Shown piece after piece: positions 9,170 through 16,694 of a stretch of DNA of 64,000 bases; within the stretch, counting starts at the first letter, position 1, and each line of letters begins with the position of its first letter. The DNA lies in assembly GCA_051252075.1 (NCBI GenBank), contig JBPOFU010000001.1:1-64000 (forward strand), written 5' to 3'. The notes beneath the pieces are model-generated. The model searched no databases, was not told where the DNA came from, and saw only the letters and a list, made by a program, of their open reading frames with translations. A program made the translations under genes and the position numbers. The DNA is from Oceanococcus sp051252075 (GTDB lineage Bacteria > Pseudomonadota > Gammaproteobacteria > Nevskiales > Oceanococcaceae).

Positions 9170-10359
9170 CTGCGGCCGCAGTACAAAACCAGAACGCTCC
9201 CTTGAGCTTCGCTAAAGAACGCAGCGCTCAAGACAGTCAAGAGCGCCCCTGGAAACTGCTTGTGGTTGATGACGAGCCCGAAGTGCATAGCGTTACCCGC
9301 CTCGCTCTCAGCGACTTTCACTTTGACGGACGCAAGCTGCAGTTTATCAACGCATACTCCGGCGCAGAAGCCTGCGGAATTGTAGAAAACGATCCAGAAA
9401 TCGCAGTTATGCTGCTGGATGTGGTGATGGAGACCGAAGATGCCGGTCTGAAAGTCGTGGAATATGTGCGCCGCATGTTGGGCAACAATTTTGTCCGCAT
9501 CATTCTGCGTACCGGGCACCCGGGTATGGCGCCAGAACGTCGTGTCATTAAAGCTTATGACATCAACGATTATCGGGCCAAGACGGAGCTGACCCAGGAT
9601 CGTATGTTCTCCCTCATGTACACCTCGCTACGCGCCTATAAGCGGATCAGTAGCATGGCTCAAAGTCGCCGCCAAATGGCCGCTTTGGCTGAAGAATACA
9701 AAACCTTGCTTGACCGCGTCGCGGGCAAGCTAGAGGCACCCACTGAGGATATCACCAAACTCAGCCTATCATTGCAAGAGCTGCTGCCGTCCGAGCACCG
9801 TAGCGCCGAAATTGATCATGCCCTGAGCCAGCTACAACTCCGCAGCCAGGGTTTAGCCTCGATCAATCAGGGCTTGCATCGACTTGCCGAAATGGATCAT
9901 GCGGCCGAGTCCAACAGCGAATTCAATAGCGGTGATGTACTTGATGACCTCGCGAAAAAGATGGAGCCCACGCTCACCCAACACCAGGCGCTCATCAGTC
10001 ATGGCGAGCTGCCACTCATACGCGGCAATGCTGAACATTTCTCTAACTTGCTGGAACAACTTATAGACAACGCTTTGCGCTACCAGGAGGACGACTCACC
10101 CAGTATCAGTGTCATGGCCGAATCCCGTGGAAAGGATTGGGAGTTCAGCGTGGCCGATCGCGGCAAAGGCATTCCTGCGGATCAAATGGAATCGTGTTTC
10201 CAAGCTTTTACTGGCGCCGAGCAGGGCATCGGCCTAGCGTTGTGCCGCCGCATCGTTGCGGAATTCGGCGGTCGTATTTGGGCTGAGGCCCGGCCTGGTG
10301 GCGGCGCTGTGTTCAAGTTTTCAATTCCCGCCAGCGGAGCTCATCATGAAATCGAGTAG
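9166..10359 (+). CDS. Receiver fused to a histidine-kinase-like module lacking the phospho-histidine
   Basis: A 397-residue protein starting at a GTG that overlaps the previous stop by 4 bases. Its receiver (residues about 25-150, Asp85 in LLDVVMET) is a close paralogue of the preceding regulator's receiver. A dimerisation-helix-like region follows, where the usual H-D/E-L-x-x-P motif reads AGKLEAP: Gly187 stands where the phospho-acceptor His should be. The C-terminal ATPase domain keeps its N box (LIDNALRY), G1 (ADRGKGIP) and G2 (GAEQGIGLAL). It may therefore bind ATP but should not autophosphorylate. It could be an allosteric partner or phosphate sink for the true kinase. The last 14 bases overlap the PAS-GGDEF-EAL gene. 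Confidence 0.85.
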   Translation: MTAAAVQNQNAPLSFAKERSAQDSQERPWKLLVVDDEPEVHSVTRLALSDFHFDGRKLQFINAYSGAEACGIVENDPEIAVMLLDVVMETEDAGLKVVEYVRRMLGNNFVRIILRTGHPGMAPERRVIKAYDINDYRAKTELTQDRMFSLMYTSLRAYKRISSMAQSRRQMAALAEEYKTLLDRVAGKLEAPTEDITKLSLSLQELLPSEHRSAEIDHALSQLQLRSQGLASINQGLHRLAEMDHAAESNSEFNSGDVLDDLAKKMEPTLTQHQALISHGELPLIRGNAEHFSNLLEQLIDNALRYQEDDSPSISVMAESRGKDWEFSVADRGKGIPADQMESCFQAFTGAEQGIGLALCRRIVAEFGGRIWAEARPGGGAVFKFSIPASGAHHEIE

Positions 10360-12031
10360 CCTGTCGGCCAGCTACGATAACGATCAAGCTTTGGATCTTG
10401 TTTGCGACGGCGTCATCGGCCTTAATTGCTATGGCAACATCGTCTACCTCAATCAAGCTGCCGCTCGACTATTGTCAGTGAATGCCGAAGACGCGCTTGG
10501 TCAAGCGCTGGAAAAAATCGCCACGCTGGAGGTGGATAGAGTTCGCAGCCGACGCTTGAACAGAATGGGTGAAGACCAGGAATCGCGTTTTCACCCTGAT
10601 GCTAAAGCAATGGTCCTGATCGGCAGCTGTCGCCGACGGCCCATCGATTTGCTTGAAATCAAACAACCCTCGGGCAGCAGTAGGGGGGAGAAATTATTGA
10701 TTCTGCATGACCTCAGCCGCGAAACCGAACTGCAGCAATCTATTACTGAGCAAGCGCGAAACGACAAACTGACCGGCCTACTCAACCGCTATGAATTGGA
10801 TCGCTGTCTGGGCAATTTGATCGAAGACGCGGAAACCTCAGGGCAAACCCATGCCTTGCTGTATATCGACCTGGATCAATTCAAGGTTGTTAATGACACC
10901 TGCGGCCATCAAGCCGGAGATGAGCTGCTACGCATGCTCGGCATGCATCTTAAAAAAGCCGTTCAGCACGGCGACATCGTCGGGCGACTGGGCGGTGATG
11001 AATTTGCCGTTTTACTCTGTCAGGTTGATCCCGAAGACGCCCTAGAAGTCGCGCAGCGCATCTGCAAAACCATAAATGCCATTCGTTTTGCTTGGGGCAG
11101 CTACAGTTTTGCGGTAAAAGCCAGCATTGGTGCCACCATGCTGACCGAACATACCCGCACAAGCTCGGTGGCCATGCGCCAGGCCGACTCAGCGTGCTAT
11201 GCGGCGAAAGATCAAGGGCGCAATCGCGTGCATTTGTTCACCGAAAGTGATCGCCAACTGGTGCATCGGCGCGGCGAAATGCAGTGGCTGTCGCAAATCA
11301 ACCAAGCACTGGATGAAGACCGACTTTGCATAGTAAAACAACGCATCGCCCCACTGCAGGCTAATGGCTGCACTGAAATGGCAGAAGTGTTGGTGCGGAT
11401 GCAGATGGCCGATGGGAAAGAAATTGCACCCGGAGCCTTTATCCCCGCAGCTGAACGCTACAATTTGATGCCGGCCATTGACCGCTGGGTGATCCGTCGA
11501 ACACTACAAACCTTGGCCTGTATTCCGCGCGATGCCGATCCGATTGAACGCTATACAGTGAACTTGTCTGGGCTTTCTATCGGCGACCCCAGTTTTCTGA
11601 ATTTCATCTTGCAAGAATTCGAAAGCTCCGGTGTCTCGCCCACTCGAATCTGCTTTGAGGTGACCGAAACTGCTGCCGTAGCCAGCTTCTCACGTGCAGT
11701 GCGCTTTATGTCCTTGCTGCGCGAAGTGGGCTGCCAATTTGCTCTCGATGACTTTGGCTCCGGCATGTCGTCCTTTGGCTACTTACGCGAGCTACCGGTA
11801 GATTATTTAAAAATCGACGGCATGTTCGTAGCGGACTTGGATGTTGACCCCTTTCACCGCGCCATTGTGCGTTCGATCACCGAAGTGGATCACGCCGCAG
11901 GCAAAAAAACCATTGCCGAACACGTGGACTCCGAAGCCAATCTCAAGCTGCTACGCGATATGGGTGTGGACTATGTGCAGGGCTTTTTCATCGAACGCCC
12001 CGCTCCCTTCTTGCTGCTCAATGCGGCATAA
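10346..12031 (+). CDS. PAS-GGDEF-EAL cyclic-di-GMP turnover protein
   Basis: A 561-residue cytoplasmic protein and the likely output of the operon. A PAS domain (about 10-120, GLNCYGNIVYLNQAA) precedes GGDEF (about 135-290) with an intact GGDEF motif at 216-220, and an EAL domain (about 310-555). The allosteric I-site RxxD is absent: QHGD occupies that position. The EAL signature is EVL at 347-349, with DDFGSG and a following Lys retained. HVD replaces the usual xVE later in the domain. Synthesis looks competent, while hydrolysis is plausible but uncertain. The start is at 10346, where GGAG is well spaced. A longer reading from 10256 would lie inside the preceding gene. Confidence 0.9.
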   Translation: MKSSSLSASYDNDQALDLVCDGVIGLNCYGNIVYLNQAAARLLSVNAEDALGQALEKIATLEVDRVRSRRLNRMGEDQESRFHPDAKAMVLIGSCRRRPIDLLEIKQPSGSSRGEKLLILHDLSRETELQQSITEQARNDKLTGLLNRYELDRCLGNLIEDAETSGQTHALLYIDLDQFKVVNDTCGHQAGDELLRMLGMHLKKAVQHGDIVGRLGGDEFAVLLCQVDPEDALEVAQRICKTINAIRFAWGSYSFAVKASIGATMLTEHTRTSSVAMRQADSACYAAKDQGRNRVHLFTESDRQLVHRRGEMQWLSQINQALDEDRLCIVKQRIAPLQANGCTEMAEVLVRMQMADGKEIAPGAFIPAAERYNLMPAIDRWVIRRTLQTLACIPRDADPIERYTVNLSGLSIGDPSFLNFILQEFESSGVSPTRICFEVTETAAVASFSRAVRFMSLLREVGCQFALDDFGSGMSSFGYLRELPVDYLKIDGMFVADLDVDPFHRAIVRSITEVDHAAGKKTIAEHVDSEANLKLLRDMGVDYVQGFFIERPAPFLLLNAA

Positions 12032-12059
12032 ACAGCCGGCCGTAAATCGGCACGGCTGT
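12032..12059. terminator. Hairpin between convergent genes
   Basis: ACAGCCG + GCCG, loop TAAAT, CGGC, one bulged A, CGGCTGT: an 11-pair stem filling the 36-base gap between the PAS-GGDEF-EAL gene and the convergent argG. There is no clear T tract on either side, so intrinsic termination in both directions is an inference from position and stability. Confidence 0.55.
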
Positions 12060-12067
12060 CTAGCGAA

Positions 12068-13270
12068 CTATTTCTTGCCGAGTTTTAAGCGCAGGGCATT
12101 CAACTTGATAAAGCCTTCTGCATCGCGCTGATCATAAGCGCCTTTGTCATCTTCAAAGGTCGCTATGGATTCATCAAATAAGCTGTTGCTAGCCGATTGA
12201 CGCCCCGTAGTCAGCACATTGCCTTTGTACAGCTGCAAACGCACTTCGCCATTGACTGTGCTTTGCGTGTGATCTATCGCAGCCTGTATCGCTTCGCGCT
12301 CTGGGCTATACCAGTAACCGTTGTAGATCATTTTGGCGTAGCGTGGCATTAACTCATCTTTCAAATGGGCTGCTTCACGATCCAAAGTAATGGATTCAAT
12401 AGCGCGGTGAGCACGCAACAAAATTGTGCCTCCCGGAGTTTCGTAGCAACCACGCGACTTGATACCGACATAACGGTTTTCCACGATATCCAAACGGCCA
12501 ATACCGTGCTTACCACCAATAACGTTCAGCGTGTCCAGCATCTCAAATGGGGACAAAGTTTTCCCGTCTAACGTAACTGGGTCGCCGTTTTTAAAGCCAA
12601 TCACAATCTCTTGAGCTTCATCAGGAGCTTGCTGCGGGCTGTTGGTCCAGCGCCACATATTCTCCTTCGGTGCGCACCACGGATCTTCCAATTCCTCGCC
12701 TTCATAGGAAATATGCAAGCAATTGGCGTCCATGGAATACGGCGAACTGCCGTCTTTCTTCTTGGTAATCGGAATACCGTGCTGTTCGGCATAGCCCAGC
12801 AATTTTTCGCGCGAATTCAAATCCCATTCCCGCCAAGGAGCAATGACTTTGATTTCCGGCATCAGGCCATAAGCACCCAACTCAAAACGCACTTGATCGT
12901 TGCCCTTGCCCGTCGCCCCATGAGCAATCGCATCAGCACCGGTTTCGCGTGCGATTTCAATCATATTGCGCGCAATGCAAGGACGTGCAATCGACGTCCC
13001 CAGCAGGTATTCACCCTCATACACCGCGTTCGCGCGGAACATAGGGAATACGAAATCGCGCACAAACTCCTCACGCAAATCGCGGATATAAATGTCCTTC
13101 ACACCCAAGGCCTCGGCCTTAGGACGGACTTCCTCCACTTCATCTCCCTGACCTAAATCAGCGGTAAAGGTCACCACCTCGCATTGGTAATGATCTTGCA
13201 ACCACTTCAAAATGACAGAAGTATCCAGACCACCGGAATAAGCGAGAACAACTTTTTTGATTTGTGACAT
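12068..13270 (-). CDS. argG: Argininosuccinate synthase
   Basis: Joins citrulline and aspartate with ATP to make argininosuccinate, the penultimate step of arginine synthesis. The 400-residue length is standard for the short-form enzyme. The N-terminal PP-loop AYSGGLDTS binds ATP. Other conserved blocks include SIARPCIARNMIEIA, AHGATGKGNDQVRFE and the SRGCYETPGGT region. It converges on the PAS-GGDEF-EAL gene. A perfect TATAAT box lies 32-37 bases upstream of the ATG on the minus strand, but no ArgR box could be confirmed by eye. Confidence 0.98.
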   Translation of the reverse strand: MSQIKKVVLAYSGGLDTSVILKWLQDHYQCEVVTFTADLGQGDEVEEVRPKAEALGVKDIYIRDLREEFVRDFVFPMFRANAVYEGEYLLGTSIARPCIARNMIEIARETGADAIAHGATGKGNDQVRFELGAYGLMPEIKVIAPWREWDLNSREKLLGYAEQHGIPITKKKDGSSPYSMDANCLHISYEGEELEDPWCAPKENMWRWTNSPQQAPDEAQEIVIGFKNGDPVTLDGKTLSPFEMLDTLNVIGGKHGIGRLDIVENRYVGIKSRGCYETPGGTILLRAHRAIESITLDREAAHLKDELMPRYAKMIYNGYWYSPEREAIQAAIDHTQSTVNGEVRLQLYKGNVLTTGRQSASNSLFDESIATFEDDKGAYDQRDAEGFIKLNALRLKLGKK

Positions 13271-13301
13271 AAGAAATGCAGCGGGTGTACGCGGGGCGGG
13301 G

Positions 13302-13307
13302 ATTATA
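13302..13307 (-). promoter_or_regulatory. Probable argG -10 box
   Basis: On the minus strand this reads TATAAT, with an A/T-poor surround. It would place the transcription start about 25 bases before the argG ATG. The -35 region at 16-18 bases spacing (around AAGCGA) is weak, so an activator or an extended element may contribute. Confidence 0.4.
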
Positions 13308-13542
13308 GCGGGTAGACCTTAGCATCGCTTGTTCGTAGTGCTTGATTGCGTTTTGTAAAGAACATTTTGGATCGCACTCACTGCTTCGCGGGCTTTCATA
13401 AGCCGCTCCACAAAACCCTCTGGGTTTCTTGTGGATTCTGAAATAACCCCCACATTGCACCTTCACTTCTCACCCGCTCCAGTCTCGGAAAAATAATGGG
13501 CGGGTTTACACTAGCAACCGAAGCCACAGGAGTGGATTGATC

Positions 13543-13650
13543 GGAGCTTTTGCAAACCCTCAAAAACCTGGATGGTTTTTGTGGAGCGACACATGGATGC
13601 CTGCGTAGCAGGATGTCACACGAAGTGAAGAGCGCGTTTGCAAAAATTCC
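13543..13650. repeat. Three-stem intergenic element, copy A
   Basis: Outer arms 13543-13557 and 13636-13650 pair almost perfectly (TTTTGCAAAC with GTTTGCAAAA, extended outward by GGAG with TTCC). Inside lie hairpin 1, AAAAACC-tggat-GGTTTTT, then GGAGCGA. Hairpin 2 is GACA-CATGGA-TG...TGTC, whose distal side carries an extra CCTGC-gta-GCAGG insert. The closing segment is GAGCGCG. Loop words TGGAT and CATGGA recur in the copies at 32961 and 33976, while the stems differ. It lies in the pyrC leader, 27 bases before its ATG. Confidence 0.75.
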
Positions 13651-13676
13651 TATCAAGCCGCTGAACCAACAAACTT

Positions 13677-14714
13677 ATGAAATCCTTAACTATCACCCAA
13701 CCCGACGACTGGCACCTGCATCTGCGCGACGGCGTAGCCCTAGCCGATACCGTCGCCCACACCGCGCGTCAATTCGCCCGCGCCATCGTCATGCCCAACC
13801 TCAAACCGCCGATCACCAGCGTGGCGCTGGCTGACGGCTACCGGCAGCGCATTTTGGCGGCACTACCCCAAGACCTCAGCTTCCAGCCTTTGATGAGCCT
13901 GTATCTCACCGATCAAACCACGCCCGCCATGGTCGAAGCAGCGGCCAAAAGCGGTTTTGTGCACGGCTTCAAACTGTACCCTGCTGGCGCGACCACCAAC
14001 TCGGACGCCGGCGTCACCGACTTGGATGGCATCCATGACTGCTTAGCGGCTATGAGCGACAACGGCCTAGTGTTCCAAGTGCACGGCGAAGTCACAGACT
14101 CTGATGTCGATATTTTCGATCGTGAAGCGGTGTTTATCGAGCGCATATTGAAACCCATACGCGCCCGTCATCCCGAGCTCAAAATTGTGTTGGAGCACAT
14201 CACGACCGCGCAGGCCGTGGAGTTTGTCCTGCAAGGTGGTGAGAAAACTGCGGCCACCATCACCCCGCAACACATACGTTTTAACCGCAACGAACTGTTT
14301 CGCGGCGGCCTACGACCGCATGCATGGTGCCTGCCCATACTCAAAGCGGAAGCGCATCGACTCGCGGTTTCGCAGGCGGCCATGCTGGGCGATCCTCGCT
14401 TTTTCCTTGGCACCGACAGCGCGCCTCATAGGCGAGAAACCAAAGAGTCCGATTGCGGCTGTGCCGGCATGTTTTCAGCTCCCAACGCAATAGAGCTGTA
14501 CGCTGACAGTTTCGAGGCTGCAGGCCAGTTGGATAAACTGGAAGACTTCGCCAGCCATTTCGGCGCGGATTTTTACGCTTTGCCTCGTAATAGCGGGCGC
14601 TTAGTACTGAATCAGCAAGATCAGTCGATACCTAACACCTATGCCCTGGCCGGCGGCGAGGTGGTTCCTATGCTGGCTGGAGAAACCTTATCTTGGACAG
14701 CCCAACTGGCATGA
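13677..14714 (+). CDS. pyrC: Dihydroorotase
   Basis: Zinc enzyme of de novo pyrimidine synthesis that interconverts carbamoyl-aspartate and dihydroorotate. It has 345 residues, matching E. coli-type PyrC (348). The metal-binding HxH (His13, His15 in DWHLHLRDG), the carbamylated-lysine segment GFKLYPAG, VHGE, the LEHITT histidine and the late GTDSAPH motif are all present. The start ATG follows the structured repeat element in its leader. The stop overlaps the start of rnt by 4 bases. Confidence 0.97.
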   Translation: MKSLTITQPDDWHLHLRDGVALADTVAHTARQFARAIVMPNLKPPITSVALADGYRQRILAALPQDLSFQPLMSLYLTDQTTPAMVEAAAKSGFVHGFKLYPAGATTNSDAGVTDLDGIHDCLAAMSDNGLVFQVHGEVTDSDVDIFDREAVFIERILKPIRARHPELKIVLEHITTAQAVEFVLQGGEKTAATITPQHIRFNRNELFRGGLRPHAWCLPILKAEAHRLAVSQAAMLGDPRFFLGTDSAPHRRETKESDCGCAGMFSAPNAIELYADSFEAAGQLDKLEDFASHFGADFYALPRNSGRLVLNQQDQSIPNTYALAGGEVVPMLAGETLSWTAQLA

Positions 14715-15385
14715 ACGAAGAAGCCGAAGTCAGCGCGGAAGACACCGCGCGCGCGGTCATCATGCGCAATCGCTTTCGCGGCTTCTTACCCGTTATCGTT
14801 GATGTCGAAACCGGCGGATTCAATTGCGCCACCGACGCCTTGCTGGAAATCGGCGTTCACACGGTCGATATCGACCTCGATGGCCAACTCTCGCCGGGCG
14901 AAGCCATCCATTTTCATGTTGCACCTTTTGAAGGTTCCAATATTGAAGATGCTGCTTTGGAGATTACCGGCATCAAACCGTTCAGCCCATTGCGCGCGGC
15001 TGAAGTCGAAAGCAATGCCCTGGGGCGTAGTTTTCAATTGGTCCGTCGCACTATGCGCAAATACGATTGTAAACGCGCGGTACTGGTGGGGCACAACGCC
15101 CACTTCGACCTGGGGTTCATAAATGCGGCGGTGGAGCGCTGCGGCATTAAACGCAACCCCTTCCACCCTTTTTCTGTGTTCGATACCGCGACACTTGCCG
15201 GTGCAACTTTAGGACAAACCGTGTTGGCTAAAGCCATCAGCACCGCAGGCATCGAATGGGATCAGTCGCAAGCCCATTCGGCTCGCTACGACGCTGCGAA
15301 AACAGCGGAACTGTATTGCGCCATGCTCAATAGCATCGCGACAGTCCATCAGACCTGGGTCCGTTCGGGCGACGACGAAGAATAG
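14711..15385 (+). CDS. rnt: Ribonuclease T
   Basis: DEDDh 3'-5' exoribonuclease that trims tRNA and other stable RNA 3' ends. Acidic residues sit in VIVDVETGG (ExoI) and GHNAHFDLGF (ExoII). ExoIIIepsilon is AHSARYDAAKTAEL, with the general-base His. RNPFHPF and DTATLAG also match the E. coli enzyme. I choose the ATG at 14711, overlapping the pyrC stop (ATGA), giving 224 residues. A TTG at 14693 would add six residues. Confidence 0.95.
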   Translation: MNEEAEVSAEDTARAVIMRNRFRGFLPVIVDVETGGFNCATDALLEIGVHTVDIDLDGQLSPGEAIHFHVAPFEGSNIEDAALEITGIKPFSPLRAAEVESNALGRSFQLVRRTMRKYDCKRAVLVGHNAHFDLGFINAAVERCGIKRNPFHPFSVFDTATLAGATLGQTVLAKAISTAGIEWDQSQAHSARYDAAKTAELYCAMLNSIATVHQTWVRSGDDEE

Positions 15386-15387
15386 CC

Positions 15388-16590
15388 ATGAGCGAGGAAC
15401 GCGCCGAACAGCCCAACGCAAATAGAACGCCCCAGAAGAAATTGGCCAAGATTTGGCTCGTCTGGCTCGCGCTAGCTGTACTTTTACTCGTAGGCATACT
15501 GGCTACGTTCCTACACCTGCGTTACGGCGGCGGCAGCGCTTTCCCTGATCGCAGTGGAGACGCCCTATGGTCGGAATCGCAACTCGAGGTGGCCGCTAAT
15601 TTGGATTACCCCGCAGGAAATATCGCGGTTACCCCCAGTGGGCGCGTGTTTTTCACTCTGCATCCTGAAGCCCGACCTCCCGTTAACATAGTGGAATGGC
15701 GGGATGAAAAGGCACATGCGTGGCCCAGTGAAAACATGCAGCCCGGCGGCAGTCACCCCGATGCATTGCACGAAGTTTTATCCATACGCATCGACCAGCA
15801 AAACCGCTTGTGGGCCCTGGACAATGGCACACATGGCCTGAAGGCAGGGCGCTTGCTGGCCTTTGATTTGGATAGCGGAAAATTGGTTCACAACTACAGC
15901 TTCCCACGTGAGCTGGCCGGGCTAGGATCGCATCTCAACGACTTTCAGGTTTCGCCAGATGGCGAGACCATCTATATCGCTGATGCCAGCTTTTTCGCCA
16001 AAACTCCGGCCATATTGGTTTACGACGTGGTGCAAAAACAGGCACGCCGCGTTATTGAACAACACGAAAGCGTGGATGCTGAGCACTATCTTCCGGTCGT
16101 ACAAGGTCGTGCCATGCAAGCCTTTGGCTTGGTGACTATCCGCCCTGGTGTCGATTCTATAGCCCTGAGTCCGGGGGGCGATTGGTTGTATTTCGCCCCA
16201 GTAACCAACAACTATATGTACCGCGTCGCGACCCGTTTATTGCGCGACCCTACGCGCGATTCCAAAAGCATCACATCGCGTATCAAGCGCCTGGGGCTGA
16301 AAACCATGAGCGATGGGCTGACCACCGATCAATCGGGCAACATTTACATTTCTGATTTGGAGCACTCCGCCATTTTGCGCATGAGTCCGAAAGGCGAGCT
16401 CACGACTCTGCTTAAAACGGAAAAACTACGCTGGCCCGATGGCTTTAGTTTTGGACCTGATGGCTGGCTTTATGTGACCGCGAGCAGCTTGCATCAAGTC
16501 ATAGGCCTGCCTCCTTCAAGCGTAAAAAAACATGCCCCGTATCAAGTGTTTAGGATCAAAACGGACGCGCTTGGACGCATCGGCCATTAA
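15388..16590 (+). CDS. Membrane-anchored royal-jelly/SMP-30-like beta-propeller protein
   Basis: A 400-residue protein with an N-terminal membrane anchor (about residues 20-45, cytoplasmic basic side first), so the propeller should face the periplasm. The body resembles the major royal jelly protein/yellow family: IAVTPSGRVFFTLHPE, IDQQNRLWALDNG, LNDFQVSPDGETIYIADA, SPGGDWLYFAP and SDGLTTDQSGNIYISDLEHS mark successive blades. Bacterial members are often annotated as lactonase-like or L-dopachrome tautomerase-related, usually without a proven substrate. It starts 2 bases after rnt and is probably co-transcribed with it. Confidence 0.8.
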   Translation: MSEERAEQPNANRTPQKKLAKIWLVWLALAVLLLVGILATFLHLRYGGGSAFPDRSGDALWSESQLEVAANLDYPAGNIAVTPSGRVFFTLHPEARPPVNIVEWRDEKAHAWPSENMQPGGSHPDALHEVLSIRIDQQNRLWALDNGTHGLKAGRLLAFDLDSGKLVHNYSFPRELAGLGSHLNDFQVSPDGETIYIADASFFAKTPAILVYDVVQKQARRVIEQHESVDAEHYLPVVQGRAMQAFGLVTIRPGVDSIALSPGGDWLYFAPVTNNYMYRVATRLLRDPTRDSKSITSRIKRLGLKTMSDGLTTDQSGNIYISDLEHSAILRMSPKGELTTLLKTEKLRWPDGFSFGPDGWLYVTASSLHQVIGLPPSSVKKHAPYQVFRIKTDALGRIGH

Positions 16591-16656
16591 ACCTCAGCCC
16601 ATCCACTCATCTGCTGAAGGCAGTCGCCTTAAAGGCTGATACTATTGTCTCCTTGA

Positions 16657-16671
16657 AGCAGAATTTCTGCT
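16657..16671. promoter_or_regulatory. Perfect palindrome upstream of a diguanylate cyclase gene
   Basis: AGCAGAA-T-TTCTGCT, seven-base arms around one base, lies in the 104-base gap before the GAF-GGDEF gene. A weak hairpin AAGGC-agtc-GCCTT (16617-16630) precedes it. It could be an operator or a leader hairpin. No regulator can be named. Confidence 0.35.
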
Positions 16672-16694
16672 GCCGTGAAGGAGATACAATCGGC

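Larger units (their letters stand above)
13271..13676. other. 406-base intergenic region rich in hairpins
   Basis: This is the longest gene-free stretch of the window, between divergent argG and pyrC. It holds a minus-strand TATAAT (13302-13307) for argG, a small hairpin GGCTT-tcat-AAGCC (13391-13404), an interrupted inverted repeat with outer TCCACAA/TTGTGGA (13407-13435), and the structured repeat element at 13543-13650. Short frames across it have no ribosome-binding site or family resemblance, and I regard it as non-coding. Confidence 0.6.

Noticed and set aside
10256..10345. N-terminal extension of the PAS-GGDEF-EAL protein
   Set aside because: It lies within the end of the preceding gene; the ATG at 10346 has a good GGAG site.
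13396..13656. Minus-strand frame of about 86 codons between argG and pyrC
   Set aside because: It runs through hairpins, lacks a ribosome-binding site and protein-like composition; the open frame is probably chance.
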